Below are positions 24,790 to 33,285 of a stretch of DNA of 64,000 nt, one piece after another. The notes beneath the pieces are model-generated. The model did no database searches and had not been told where the DNA came from. It was given only the letters and a program-made list of their open reading frames with translations. The translations under genes and the position numbers were made by a program. Within the stretch, counting starts at the first letter, position 1; each line of letters begins with the position of its first letter. Source of the stretch: Sphingosinicella sp. (lineage in GTDB: Bacteria; Pseudomonadota; Alphaproteobacteria; Sphingomonadales; Sphingomonadaceae); the NCBI RefSeq assembly GCF_013911755.1, contig NZ_JACESP010000013.1:42022-106021 (forward strand). Direction: 5' to 3'.

Positions 24790-26409
24790 GTGGCGATCGA
24801 AGCGCGATCCTCGGTCTATCTGACCTTCGCGGCGGCGGCGCAGCGCTGGGCGGCGCGCCCCTTCCTTCACGCCCCCGCAGATGCCATCTGCGAACCCCTG
24901 CCCTTCGAGCAGAGCTTCGCGGAAGCCGCCGGAGCCGTTGAAACCCTCCGCGCTGCCTACGGCAAACAGGGATACGGCAATGGCCACCGCATCGGCCTCG
25001 CGCTCGACAACCACCCTGCCTTTTTCCTGCACTTTCTGTCGCTGAACGCGCTGGGCGCGAGCGTCGTGCCGCTCAACACCGCGATGCGCCCGGAAGAAAT
25101 GGCGCCGATCGTCGCGGCGGCCGATCTCGATGCCATCGTGGCCTGGCCGAAGCATCGCGCCATGCTGGAAAACACACAAACGCTGAGCGGCACAAATGTG
25201 CCCGTGGCGGAGCCATCGCTTGCCGACCTCCCCAGCGCAGTGCGTGACGCGCGCGAAGACGACACGCCGGACGCCGACCGCGAGGCAGCGATGCTGTTCA
25301 CCTCGGGTACGACCGGGAAACCCAAGGGGTGCATCCTCTCCAACGCCTATTTCACATGGGTGGGCCATTTTTACGCGACACTCGGCGGACATTGCGCTTT
25401 TCGCGAAGGCGAAGACCGCATTCTGACGCCGCTGCCGGTCAACCATATGAATGCGCTCGCGTGCAGCTTCATGGCCGCGATGATGACGGGAAGTTGCCTG
25501 ATCCAGCTCGACCGTTTCCACGCCTCGCGCTGGTGGGACACGGTGCGCGAGACGCGTGCAAGCGTGATTCACTATCTGGGCGTCATGCCCGCGATCCTGC
25601 TGCAGCGGGACGACGAAACGGCCGGCCTCGACGTCCGGTTCGGTTTCGGCGCGGGCGTCGATCCGCGTCACCATGCCCGCTTCGAGGAACGCTTCGGCTT
25701 CCCGCTGATCGAGGCATGGGCGATGACCGAAACCGGCGCCGCCGCGTGGATCACCGCCAATCGCGAACCGCGCCACATCGGCACGCGCTGTTTCGGTCGC
25801 GCGCCTGATCATCTCGACGTGCGCATTGTCGACGACGCGGGCGCTGATGTGCCGGACGGTGTGCCGGGCGAGCTTCTCGTCCGCGCGCGCGGCGACGATC
25901 CGCGCCGCCACTTCTTTTCCGGCTATTATCGCGATCCTGCGGCCACCGAGGTGGCGTGGGAAGGCGGCTGGTTCCACACCGGCGACATCGTGAAACGCGA
26001 TGCCGAGGGCAATTTCTTCTTCGTCGATCGCAGCAAGAACATCGTGCGCCGCAGCGGCGAAAATATCGCGGCGGTCGAGGTGGAGGGCGTGTTGATGCAG
26101 CACGCGTCCGTCGCCGCCTGCGCCGTGCTTCCGATTGAGGACGAACTGCGCGGCGAAGAGGTGATGGCACTGGTGCAGACGGATGAAAGCGCGGCAGGCG
26201 AAGCGCTGGCGATCGATCTCGTGAACCACTGCCTCGAACGCCTCGCTTATTTCAAGGCGCCCGGCTACATCGCATTCGTCGATCATTTGCCGACAACGGC
26301 ATCGCAGAAATTGCAACGCGGCGAAATCCGGTCGCTCGGCCGCGAACTCCACGCCAAGGGCAAGGCCTTCGACATGCGCGCGCGGAAGCGCGGGCCAAAG
26401 GCGGCATGA
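24790..26409 (+). CDS. Acyl-CoA synthetase / aryl-acetate CoA ligase (ANL superfamily)
   Basis: A 539-residue AMP-forming ligase. The P-loop-like motif LFTSGTTGKPKGC is at about 172-184, the A5 region AWAMTETGAA follows, then WFHTGDIVKRD, and the C-terminal lysine lies in LPTTASQKLQRGEIR. The GTG start at 24790 is preferred because GGAGAGGAG lies 9 bp upstream and the operator at 24732-24747 then stays non-coding. It would activate a carboxylate such as dioxindole-3-acetate to its CoA thioester for the following thiolase-like enzyme. It overlaps the next gene by 4 bp. Confidence 0.88.
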   Translation: MAIEARSSVYLTFAAAAQRWAARPFLHAPADAICEPLPFEQSFAEAAGAVETLRAAYGKQGYGNGHRIGLALDNHPAFFLHFLSLNALGASVVPLNTAMRPEEMAPIVAAADLDAIVAWPKHRAMLENTQTLSGTNVPVAEPSLADLPSAVRDAREDDTPDADREAAMLFTSGTTGKPKGCILSNAYFTWVGHFYATLGGHCAFREGEDRILTPLPVNHMNALACSFMAAMMTGSCLIQLDRFHASRWWDTVRETRASVIHYLGVMPAILLQRDDETAGLDVRFGFGAGVDPRHHARFEERFGFPLIEAWAMTETGAAAWITANREPRHIGTRCFGRAPDHLDVRIVDDAGADVPDGVPGELLVRARGDDPRRHFFSGYYRDPAATEVAWEGGWFHTGDIVKRDAEGNFFFVDRSKNIVRRSGENIAAVEVEGVLMQHASVAACAVLPIEDELRGEEVMALVQTDESAAGEALAIDLVNHCLERLAYFKAPGYIAFVDHLPTTASQKLQRGEIRSLGRELHAKGKAFDMRARKRGPKAA

Positions 26410-27578
26410 GCGGCGCGCGCGACTATCAGGGCGTTGCCGTCACCTCTCCGGTGACGGTCCCTTACGTTCGGCGCAGCGACAGGCCCGCGCATTGGTTCAT
26501 CGGTTCGGCGCTGCGCGCGCTTCTCGATGCGAGCGGGCTCGACAAGGACGCGATCGACGGGCTTGCAGTTTCCTCCTTTTCGCTGGGGAGCGACACGACG
26601 ATCGCGCTCACCGAGCATTTCGACATGTCGCCGCGCTGGATCGAATGGCTGCCCACGGGCGGTGCGAGCGGTGTGATGGCGCTGCGCCGCGCTGCGCGCG
26701 CCGTGCAGGACGGCGACGCGAATATCGTCGCCTGCATAGCGGGTGATACGGCGGGGAGCGCCAGTTTCTCAAACCTCGTGAGGGACTTCAGCCGCTTTTC
26801 GAGCACCGCCGTTTATCCTTATGGCACAGCCGGGCCCAACGGCGTGTTCGCGCTCATCACCGACAATTACATGCGCCGTTTCGGGGCGGAGCGTGCAGAT
26901 TTCGGACGGATTGCCGTCAGCCAGCGCGCCAATGCGCGCGGCAATCCCAATGCGCTGCTCGGCGCGAAGCCGCTCAGCCTCGACGACTATCTCGCCGCGC
27001 CGCCGATCGCCGAACCGCTCCATCTGTTCGACTGCGTTCTGCCCTGCGCAGGCGCCGAGGCGTTTCTGGTGATGAGCGACGCGCGCGCACGCACGCTTGG
27101 GCTGCGCCGTGCGCATATTCGCGGGGCGATCGAACGGCACAACGCTTTCTTTGAAGACCCCGTCGCCGAACGGGGCGGCTGGGCGATGGACCGCGATGCG
27201 CTGTACGCGCAGGCGGACCTCGGCGCCAACGCGGTGGATTGCCTGCAAACCTATGACGATTATCCCGTGATCGTCGCCATGCAGATCGAGGATCTGGGCT
27301 TTTGCGGCAAGGGCGAGGCGCCGGCGTTTCTGCGCGCGCGCGACCTGACCGTGGAAGGCGACTTTCCGCACAACAGCTGCGGCGGGCAACTGTCCTGCGG
27401 ACAGGCGGGTGCGGCGGGCGGCTTCCTGCCGGTCGTGGAGGCGCTGCGCCAGGTGACGCGGCAGCCGATCGGGCGGCAGGTGCCCGACGCGCGCATCGCG
27501 CTCGCGAGCGGCTACGGCATGGTCACCTACGACCGCTGCCTCGCGAGCGGCGCGGCGATCCTGGAGGGCGCGGCATGA
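26406..27578 (+). CDS. Thiolase-like protein lacking the thiolase nucleophile (candidate Ltp2-type retro-aldolase)
   Basis: A 390-residue SCP2-thiolase-fold protein. Where thiolases have the nucleophilic Cys (CASG), this one reads T-G-G-A-S-G (84-89). The GHP motif that supplies the catalytic His is GQA in NSCGGQLSCGQAGAAGG (323-339). Tyr283 and Tyr286 lie in QTYDDYPVIV. This pattern is that of Ltp2-like aldolases of steroid side-chain degradation, which need a DUF35/OB-fold partner and cleave beta-hydroxyacyl-CoA. The next gene is exactly such a partner. Cleavage of 3-hydroxy-2-oxindole-3-acetyl-CoA to isatin and acetyl-CoA would be the matching reaction (inference). Confidence 0.87.
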   Translation: MSGARDYQGVAVTSPVTVPYVRRSDRPAHWFIGSALRALLDASGLDKDAIDGLAVSSFSLGSDTTIALTEHFDMSPRWIEWLPTGGASGVMALRRAARAVQDGDANIVACIAGDTAGSASFSNLVRDFSRFSSTAVYPYGTAGPNGVFALITDNYMRRFGAERADFGRIAVSQRANARGNPNALLGAKPLSLDDYLAAPPIAEPLHLFDCVLPCAGAEAFLVMSDARARTLGLRRAHIRGAIERHNAFFEDPVAERGGWAMDRDALYAQADLGANAVDCLQTYDDYPVIVAMQIEDLGFCGKGEAPAFLRARDLTVEGDFPHNSCGGQLSCGQAGAAGGFLPVVEALRQVTRQPIGRQVPDARIALASGYGMVTYDRCLASGAAILEGAA

Positions 27579-27904
27579 GCATCCGCCTCCAGACCTGCGC
27601 GGCGTGCGGCACGCACCAATATCCCGAGCGCGATCTGTGCCGCGCATGCCTGCGCGATGAGCTCGTCCGCACCGAAAATGACGGTCAGGGACGTTTGATC
27701 GCCGCGACGACGCTGCATCGGTCGCTTGAGCCCGATACCGCGCTCCCGCTTCGTATTGGCGCGGTCGCGCTCGATGCCGGTGTGCGCGTGATCGCGTTCC
27801 TCGGACGCGGCGTTCAGCCGGGTGATCGCGTCGTACTCCATGCTGCCGCCGATGCGGAACAGCACCAGGTTTTCACCGCAGAGAAAGACCCAGCCGATGC
27901 CTGA
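27575..27904 (+). CDS. Zn-ribbon/OB-fold (DUF35) partner of the thiolase-like protein
   Basis: A 109-residue protein with an N-terminal zinc ribbon (C8-x2-C11, C22-x2-C25) followed by a short OB-fold-like beta segment (LIAATTLHRSLEPDTALPLRIGAVALDAGVRVIAFL). Proteins of this class bind the thiolase-like aldolase and are required for its activity, probably forming the acyl-CoA channel. The ATG overlaps the preceding stop by 4 bp and its end overlaps the SDR start by 8 bp, so the three are co-translated. Confidence 0.88.
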   Translation: MSIRLQTCAACGTHQYPERDLCRACLRDELVRTENDGQGRLIAATTLHRSLEPDTALPLRIGAVALDAGVRVIAFLGRGVQPGDRVVLHAAADAEQHQVFTAEKDPADA

Positions 27905-28625
27905 TCAGATGCACACGGTCCTGGTGACGGGCGGCAATGCCGGGATCGGCGCCGCGATCAGTCGAAGCCTTCTGGAAGAGGGCGTTCGGGTGATCAACGT
28001 ATCGCGCCGGATGCCGGATTTCACGCACGAACGATTTCAAACGCTCGTTGGCGACCTCACCGACTCCGCCGACCTTGCGCGCATCTGCGCGGAGGCCGCC
28101 GGGTTGGGCATCACCAGTTTCGTCCACAATGCCGGGGTGATCCGGCCCGCGCTGCTCGGCGCTGTAAAGGATGATGATCTCGATCATCTCGTGGATCTTC
28201 ATCTTCGCGCGGCGATCCACATCGGCCAGGCGCTGCTGCCCGGAATGAAAGCCGCCGGTACGGGCCGCATCGTCATGATTTCTTCGCGCGGCGCGCTTGG
28301 TCTTCAGGGCCGCACGGCGTACGCCGCGACCAAGGCCGGCATGATCGGCATGGCGCGCACGTGGGCGCTCGAACTCGCCGGTCACGGCATCACCGTGAAC
28401 GTCGTGTCGCCCGGCCCCATCGAAACCGACATGTTCCACGAACTGATCCCCGAAGGATCGGAGCGCAAGCGCAATGTCGCCGCTTCGATTCCCGTGGGGC
28501 GGGTGGGAACCCCGGAAGATGTCGCGGCCGCCGTCCGGTTCTTTCTGGGAGACGATACCGGTTTCATCACCGGCCAGAATCTCTTCGTCTGCGGCGGCAC
28601 GAGCATCGGTTCGATCACGCTTTGA
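27897..28625 (+). CDS. Short-chain dehydrogenase/reductase (candidate dihydrodiol dehydrogenase)
   Basis: A 242-residue classical SDR. It has TGGNAGIG (11-18) for NAD(P), NNAG-like HNAG (78-80), and a catalytic triad S130, Y142 and K146 (YAATK). The ending TGFITGQNLFVCGGTSIGS is typical. The ATG at 27897 (MPDQMHTVLV) fits the fold start; upstream in-frame starts add a non-family extension inside the previous gene. Beside a Rieske dioxygenase it most likely oxidises the cis-dihydrodiol it makes, for instance indoline-2,3-diol-3-acetate to 3-hydroxy-2-oxindole-3-acetate. Confidence 0.9.
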   Translation: MPDQMHTVLVTGGNAGIGAAISRSLLEEGVRVINVSRRMPDFTHERFQTLVGDLTDSADLARICAEAAGLGITSFVHNAGVIRPALLGAVKDDDLDHLVDLHLRAAIHIGQALLPGMKAAGTGRIVMISSRGALGLQGRTAYAATKAGMIGMARTWALELAGHGITVNVVSPGPIETDMFHELIPEGSERKRNVAASIPVGRVGTPEDVAAAVRFFLGDDTGFITGQNLFVCGGTSIGSITL

Positions 28626-28649
28626 TTTTTTTGATTGGGAGGACCATCC

Positions 28650-29942
28650 ATGTCCATCACAGCAGGCCTTGTCGAAGACGACCGCGTCCATCGCAGCGTC
28701 TATACTGATCCCGCGATCTTCGAGCTGGAGATGCAGAACATCTTCGGCGCGACCTGGATCTATGTCGGCCACGAAAGCCAGGTGCCGAACGACGGCGATT
28801 TCATAACCGCCTCGATCGCCCGTCAGCCGCTGCTGATGGTGCGCGACAAGGGCGAAGTGCACCTGCTTTACAACCGCTGCCCGCACAAGGGCGCGCAGGT
28901 CGTCCCCGAAGGGCAAGGCAATGCCCGCATGTTCCGCTGCGCCTACCACGGCTGGATCTTCCAGCGCGACGGCGCGGTGCGGACGATTCCGCTCGACGAC
29001 GGATACGAGGGCACGTGCATGAGCAAGAACAGCCCGGATGCGAGCATGACGCGCGTGGCGAACGTCGCCTCCTACCGCGGTTTCGTCTTCGCCTGTCTTG
29101 CCGACGAGGCCCCGCCGTTCCGCGAATGGCTGAGGGGTGTCGATTCCTCCATCGACAATATGGCGGACCGCTCGCCCGAGGGTGAACTGGAGGTAACGGG
29201 CGGCGTGCTGCGCTACATGCACCGCTGCAACTGGAAGATTTTCCTCGAGAACCTCAATGACCTGATGCACCCGATGGTGACGCACATGTCATCCTCCGGC
29301 ACCGCGCGCAGCGTCGCCAACCGGCACTTCGGCAAGGGTGAGAAGCTTCCACCCGCGATCGAGATTCTGGGGCCCTTCACGAGCAATTACGAATTCTTCG
29401 AGGACATGGGCATCCACGCTTTCCCGGGCGGCCACAGCTATTCGGGCGGCACGGTGAGCATCCATTCGCGTTATTCGGAAATCGATGCCTACAACGAAGC
29501 GATGAACGCCGCTTACGGCGAAGCGCGCGCGCGTGAAATCTTCTCGATGAACCGCCACAACACGATCGTCTATCCCAGCCTGACGCTGAAAGGCCCCATA
29601 CAGACGATCCGCGTGATCAAGCCGATCGCGGTCGACCGCACGCTTGTCGAATCCTGGACCTTCCGCATGAAGGGCGCGCCGGACGAACTCCTGGAACGCT
29701 CGATCCTCTACTGCAACCTGATCAACTCCTCGGCCAATCTGGTGGGACCCGACGATCACGAGGCGTACCAGCGAATACAGGCCGGCCTGATGACGGACAA
29801 AGTGGAATGGGTGAACATGCAGCGCCACATGGGCAAGGAACAGCCGAACGAGGATGGCGGCTGGTCAGCAATGGGCACGAGCGATCTCGTGTTTCGAAAC
29901 CAATACCGGACGTGGGCCGCTTATATGGAGAAGGCCGCATGA
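28650..29942 (+). CDS. Rieske non-heme iron aromatic ring-hydroxylating oxygenase, alpha subunit
   Basis: A 430-residue catalytic subunit. The Rieske [2Fe-2S] ligands are C77-x-H79 and C97-x2-H100 (CPH...CAYH). The mononuclear iron ligands are H207 and H212 with bridging D204 in NLNDLMHPMVTH. The ATG at 28650 has GGGAGGA 6 bp upstream. Its short beta-subunit partner overlaps by 4 bp. By context it would dihydroxylate the C2-C3 bond of an indole acid. No ferredoxin or reductase is encoded nearby, so electrons must come from components elsewhere in the genome. Confidence 0.93.
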   Translation: MSITAGLVEDDRVHRSVYTDPAIFELEMQNIFGATWIYVGHESQVPNDGDFITASIARQPLLMVRDKGEVHLLYNRCPHKGAQVVPEGQGNARMFRCAYHGWIFQRDGAVRTIPLDDGYEGTCMSKNSPDASMTRVANVASYRGFVFACLADEAPPFREWLRGVDSSIDNMADRSPEGELEVTGGVLRYMHRCNWKIFLENLNDLMHPMVTHMSSSGTARSVANRHFGKGEKLPPAIEILGPFTSNYEFFEDMGIHAFPGGHSYSGGTVSIHSRYSEIDAYNEAMNAAYGEARAREIFSMNRHNTIVYPSLTLKGPIQTIRVIKPIAVDRTLVESWTFRMKGAPDELLERSILYCNLINSSANLVGPDDHEAYQRIQAGLMTDKVEWVNMQRHMGKEQPNEDGGWSAMGTSDLVFRNQYRTWAAYMEKAA

Positions 29943-30418
29943 ACGCCGATCTGCAGAAGGTTGAGGATTTCCTCGTCCATGAGGCACGCCTGCTCGATGC
30001 GCGCGACTGGGCCGCATGGGATGCGCTGTTCACCCCCGACGGCATTTACTGGATGCCGGCGGCGCCCGGGCAGACCGATCCGCTGCAGCACGTCTCTCTC
30101 ATCTATGAGAATGCGCTGCTCCGCGAAATCCGTATCCGCCGCTTCGCCGACAGCAGCGCCTTTTCGCTGCAAGGCGGTCCACGCGGCTGGCGCATCGTCG
30201 CCAACGCCCGGATCGATGCGCACGATGCGGAGGCGAATACGATCACGGTCAGCTCCCGGCTGATGGCCGCCGAATATCAACGCGACCGTACCACACGCTT
30301 CGAAGCCTTCGTGACCCATCGTCTCGTGACGGAAGGCGATTCCTTTCGCATCGCGATGAAACGGGTGGAACTGCTTGACTGCGATGCCGCGCGCGGAGAT
30401 ATCAACCTGTACCTCTAG
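29939..30418 (+). CDS. Aromatic ring-hydroxylating oxygenase, beta subunit
   Basis: A 159-residue cystatin/NTF2-like fold beta subunit. Characteristic are the start VEDFLVHEARLLDARDWAAWDALFTPDGIYWMPA, the loop SLIYENALLREIRIRRFADSSAF and the C-terminal strands ending DINLYL. It stabilises the alpha3-beta3 hexamer. Its ATG overlaps the alpha stop (ATGA), which ensures balanced synthesis. Confidence 0.93.
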   Translation: MNADLQKVEDFLVHEARLLDARDWAAWDALFTPDGIYWMPAAPGQTDPLQHVSLIYENALLREIRIRRFADSSAFSLQGGPRGWRIVANARIDAHDAEANTITVSSRLMAAEYQRDRTTRFEAFVTHRLVTEGDSFRIAMKRVELLDCDAARGDINLYL

Positions 30419-30429
30419 CCGGCAGGTCG

Positions 30430-30894
30430 ATGACAGAACAGGTGCCCAGCGCGATCTCCGCCTCCGGCGAATTCGATATCGAGCAGTGGCCGTTCTACTG
30501 GCTGACACGGTTCACCGGCCGCTATCTCCACGAGATGGAAATCGCCCTGAAGACGCTCGGGCTCGACATCCCGCGCTGGCGCGTGCTGATGAGCCTGCGC
30601 GGCGACAAGGTGCTCAGCGTCAGTGAAATCGCCGACAATGCCATCGTCAAGCTGCCGACGATGACCCGGATCGTCCAGCGAATGCAGACCGACGGCCTCG
30701 TCCGCTGCCGGCAGAGCGCATCGGACCGGCGGGTCACCGAAGTCGAGCTTACGGACGCGGGAAAACGTGCCGGCCAGCAGGCGTGGGCCGTGGCGGACAG
30801 CCTCTACACCCGCACTTTCGGCAAGATGCCGGCCGACGACGTGATGCGCCTTAACCGAACGCTGCGCACACTCAACCGCAATCTCGACGATTGA
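30430..30894 (+). CDS. MarR-family regulator (right flank of catabolic cluster)
   Basis: A 154-residue winged-helix regulator and clear paralogue of the MarR protein at 19773-20237, of equal length. It has the dimer-forming N-terminal helix (QWPFYWLTRFTGRYLHEMEIALKTLGLDIPRWRVLMSL), a recognition helix in VKLPTMTRIVQRMQTDGLV and the wing CRQSASDRRVTEVELTDAG. It is the last gene of the oxygenase operon, 11 bp after the beta subunit. Two MarR proteins in one cluster suggest two ligands or a heterodimer; either could bind the ACTTG-N6-CAAGT sites. Confidence 0.92.
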   Translation: MTEQVPSAISASGEFDIEQWPFYWLTRFTGRYLHEMEIALKTLGLDIPRWRVLMSLRGDKVLSVSEIADNAIVKLPTMTRIVQRMQTDGLVRCRQSASDRRVTEVELTDAGKRAGQQAWAVADSLYTRTFGKMPADDVMRLNRTLRTLNRNLDD

Positions 30895-30936
30895 CGAGAG
30901 CCGCCGATTCGATCCCAAAAAAGCCCGAGGCCTTGC

Positions 30937-30964
30937 CTTACCCTAAATGTGATCGCTCTTACCC
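30937..30964 (+). promoter_or_regulatory. Paired TTACCC boxes upstream of FAD oxidase operon
   Basis: CTTACCC occurs at 30937-30943 and again at 30958-30964 (21 bp apart, same strand and helix face), about 135 bp before the oxidase start. The same paired boxes occur at 42416/42438, 52775/52795 (minus strand) and 52876/52897. The rest of the 203-bp gap 30895-31097 shows no gene. Confidence 0.55.
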
Positions 30965-31097
30965 CTTGGCGCACTAGAAAAAGCTGATGAAAAGCGCTCC
31001 AAAAGACGTGGGTCTTTTGCGAAACAGCACCTTGATCTCAGCGGAGACTGTAACGCAGGCGCCTTGGCAACGGCTTGTCCGGAGTGAGGGAGAAGAG

Positions 31098-32369
31098 ATG
31101 ACGACTCGCCGCCCGACGACATGCGGAACCGGTTTGGCGAACGCTCCGGTATCCCGTCGCAACATGCTCGGCGGAATGGCGTTGACAGGCGTTTTCGCCG
31201 GTGCGTTTTCGGACCGTGCCCTCGCCCAGGACTCCGACCGATGGAACGTCATCGTGATCGGCGCAGGTGTGTTTGGGGCATGGACAGCCTGGAATTTGCA
31301 GCGCAGGGGGCAGAAGGTCCTGCTCGTCGATGCCTGGGGCGCGGCGCATAGCCGGTCATCGTCCGGCGGTGAGACGCGCCTTATCCGCACGGAGTACGCA
31401 GGCAACGCGCTGTACACGCGCTGGGCGTGGGAATCGCTCGCAGAGTGGCATGGCCTGTCGCGTCGCCACGAAAGCCCGATCTTCCTCGAAACGGGCGCGC
31501 TTTACATGTACCCGCAGGATAGCGCGAAGATCGACGAGAGCATTGCGCTCCAGCGCGGGCTCGGCATACCGATCGAGAAAATGACAGCGCCCGAAATGGC
31601 GAAGCGCTGGCCGCAGATCAATTTCAGCGGCATCGCGGTGGGCGTAATGCAACCGACGATGGGCGCGCTGATGGCGCGCAGGAGTATTCAAAATCTCGTT
31701 TCCGAGTTCGTGAAAGCGGGCGGAACCTATCGGACGTTGGCCATCGATCCGCCACGTTCGACGGGATCGGCGCTCAATTCGATCTCGGGCAGCGTCGAGA
31801 CGCTGCGCGCAGACTCCTACGTCTTCGCCTGCGGCCCATGGCTTCCCACAATGTTTCCGGACGTGATCGGCAACCGTATCGTTCCGACCCGCCAGGAGGT
31901 GTTCTTTTTCGCGCCTGAGGCCGGCGACGCGCGCTTCGGACATGCGAACCTTCCGGCGTGGGTCGATGTCAGCAGCGCGGACCTTCATTACGGCTTTCCA
32001 GACATCGAAGCGCGCGGCTTCAAGATCGCGCTCGACAAGCATGGCCCGAAGACAGATCCGGACCGCAACGACCGCCGGGTGACCGATCAGGGCATTCACG
32101 ACGTTCGGAACTACCTTCGGCGGCGCTTTCCCGATCTTGCCGACCGTCCGCTCGCGGAAACACGGGTCTGCCAGTACGAAAACAGCGACAACGGCCATCT
32201 GCTGATCGACCGGCACCCGCTTTGGGCAAACACATGGATCGTGGGCGGCGGCAGCGGACACGGCTTCAAACATGGGCCTGCCGTCGGGCGCTATGTGGCT
32301 GAGCATGTGCTAGGGGAAGGCAAGACCGAACCGGACCTTGCCTTGAGCGCACACCGGCCGCATGGCTGA
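31098..32369 (+). CDS. FAD-dependent amine oxidase (sarcosine / N-methyl-tryptophan oxidase-like), Tat-exported
   Basis: A 423-residue DAO-family flavoprotein. The N-terminus has a twin-arginine signal (SRRNMLGGMALTGVFAGAFSDRALAQ), so a folded flavoprotein is exported to the periplasm. The FAD motif VIVIGAGVFGAWTAWNL follows, then SRSSSGGETRLIR and the C-terminal GGGSGHGFKHGPAVGRYVAE, matching monomeric sarcosine/N-methyl-amino-acid oxidases. Earlier in-frame starts lie beyond the ribosome site (GGGAGAAG before 31098). It heads a two-gene operon with a secreted esterase and lies behind paired TTACCC boxes. It probably oxidises a secondary amine; the substrate is unknown. Confidence 0.86.
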   Translation: MTTRRPTTCGTGLANAPVSRRNMLGGMALTGVFAGAFSDRALAQDSDRWNVIVIGAGVFGAWTAWNLQRRGQKVLLVDAWGAAHSRSSSGGETRLIRTEYAGNALYTRWAWESLAEWHGLSRRHESPIFLETGALYMYPQDSAKIDESIALQRGLGIPIEKMTAPEMAKRWPQINFSGIAVGVMQPTMGALMARRSIQNLVSEFVKAGGTYRTLAIDPPRSTGSALNSISGSVETLRADSYVFACGPWLPTMFPDVIGNRIVPTRQEVFFFAPEAGDARFGHANLPAWVDVSSADLHYGFPDIEARGFKIALDKHGPKTDPDRNDRRVTDQGIHDVRNYLRRRFPDLADRPLAETRVCQYENSDNGHLLIDRHPLWANTWIVGGGSGHGFKHGPAVGRYVAEHVLGEGKTEPDLALSAHRPHG

Positions 32370-32381
32370 AGGGGAATGCGA

Positions 32382-33254
32382 ATGATCAAACTTGTCCCTG
32401 TCGCAGCGCTGCTCTTGTTCCCTGCCATGGTCGCAAGCGCGGCCCCCGCGGCGACGCCATCTCCCCCAGGCTATACGATGCCGTCCACGCATATGTGGGA
32501 CATGAAAGCCGACACGGGCGAGATTTACCGGATATTCGTCTCCTTCCCGATTGAAGGCGAACCACCGGCGGACGGCTATCCCGTGCTTTATGTGCTGGAC
32601 GGCAACGCGAGCTTCGCCTCCTTTGCCGAAGCGCGGCGCCTGCAAGAGTTCTACCCTGTCGGGAAATCGATCGTGGTCGGCGTCGGCTACCCGACCGAAA
32701 AGACGTATGACGTAAGACGGCTCAGCGACCTGACGCCGCCACTCCTCGATCCGCCGCCGACGCAATGGCGATGGCTGGCGACGTACAAAAGCGGAGGCCG
32801 CAAGGAATTCCTGGATTTCCTGACCGGCAAGCTGCGCACCGAAATCGGGAAGCGCTACAAGATCGATCCCGAGCGGCAGTCGCTGTTCGGCCATTCGCTC
32901 GGCGGGCTGTTCGGCCTCTATTCGCTCTATTCCCGACCCGATGCCTTCCATTCGATCATCGCGGCGAGCCCTTCCATCGAATGGAACGATCAGGGCGTGC
33001 TGGCCGAGGAACGGGAATTCACTGCGCGGCTCACCAGCGGCAAGATCGGCAAGACGAGTCGCCTGATGATCGTCGTGGGCGACCGCGATGTCGATGATGA
33101 TCCCGAACCCGCCCGCGCGCTCGCCGACCGGCTTGACCGTCTTTCAGGTCACGGCCTGCGTGTTCGCTTCACGCGCTACGAGAAGGAAGGCCACATGAGC
33201 GTGCCCGCACGGTCCGTAACCGATGTGCTGAGATTCGCGTTCGAAATCCGCTGA
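32382..33254 (+). CDS. Secreted alpha/beta-hydrolase, IroE/esterase-D-like (paralogue 1)
   Basis: A 290-residue periplasmic hydrolase. It has a signal peptide ending VASA, a nucleophile elbow G-H-S172-L-G-G, and the catalytic His in the C-terminal EGHMSVP (about 275). The ATG at 32382 is 7 bp after AAGGGG, whereas the earlier ATG at 32376 is only 1 bp away. It belongs to the putative esterase family that includes trilactone esterases for catecholate siderophores. A close paralogue is at 47873-48733; both share ADGYPVLYVLDGNA and FAEARR stretches. It lies 12 bp after the amine oxidase. Confidence 0.87.
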   Translation: MIKLVPVAALLLFPAMVASAAPAATPSPPGYTMPSTHMWDMKADTGEIYRIFVSFPIEGEPPADGYPVLYVLDGNASFASFAEARRLQEFYPVGKSIVVGVGYPTEKTYDVRRLSDLTPPLLDPPPTQWRWLATYKSGGRKEFLDFLTGKLRTEIGKRYKIDPERQSLFGHSLGGLFGLYSLYSRPDAFHSIIAASPSIEWNDQGVLAEEREFTARLTSGKIGKTSRLMIVVGDRDVDDDPEPARALADRLDRLSGHGLRVRFTRYEKEGHMSVPARSVTDVLRFAFEIR

Positions 33255-33285
33255 GCGCGGTCAGGGTGTCGGCTGCGTGTTGTTT

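Noticed and set aside
24742-26352. Antisense open frame of 536 codons over the CoA ligase
   Set aside because: The plus strand carries all ligase motifs in order; the antisense translation has no recognisable domain.
19708-30894. Horizontal transfer of the catabolic cluster as a mobile island
   Set aside because: No integrase, transposase, flanking direct repeat or tRNA edge was seen, and codon and base use look like the neighbours.
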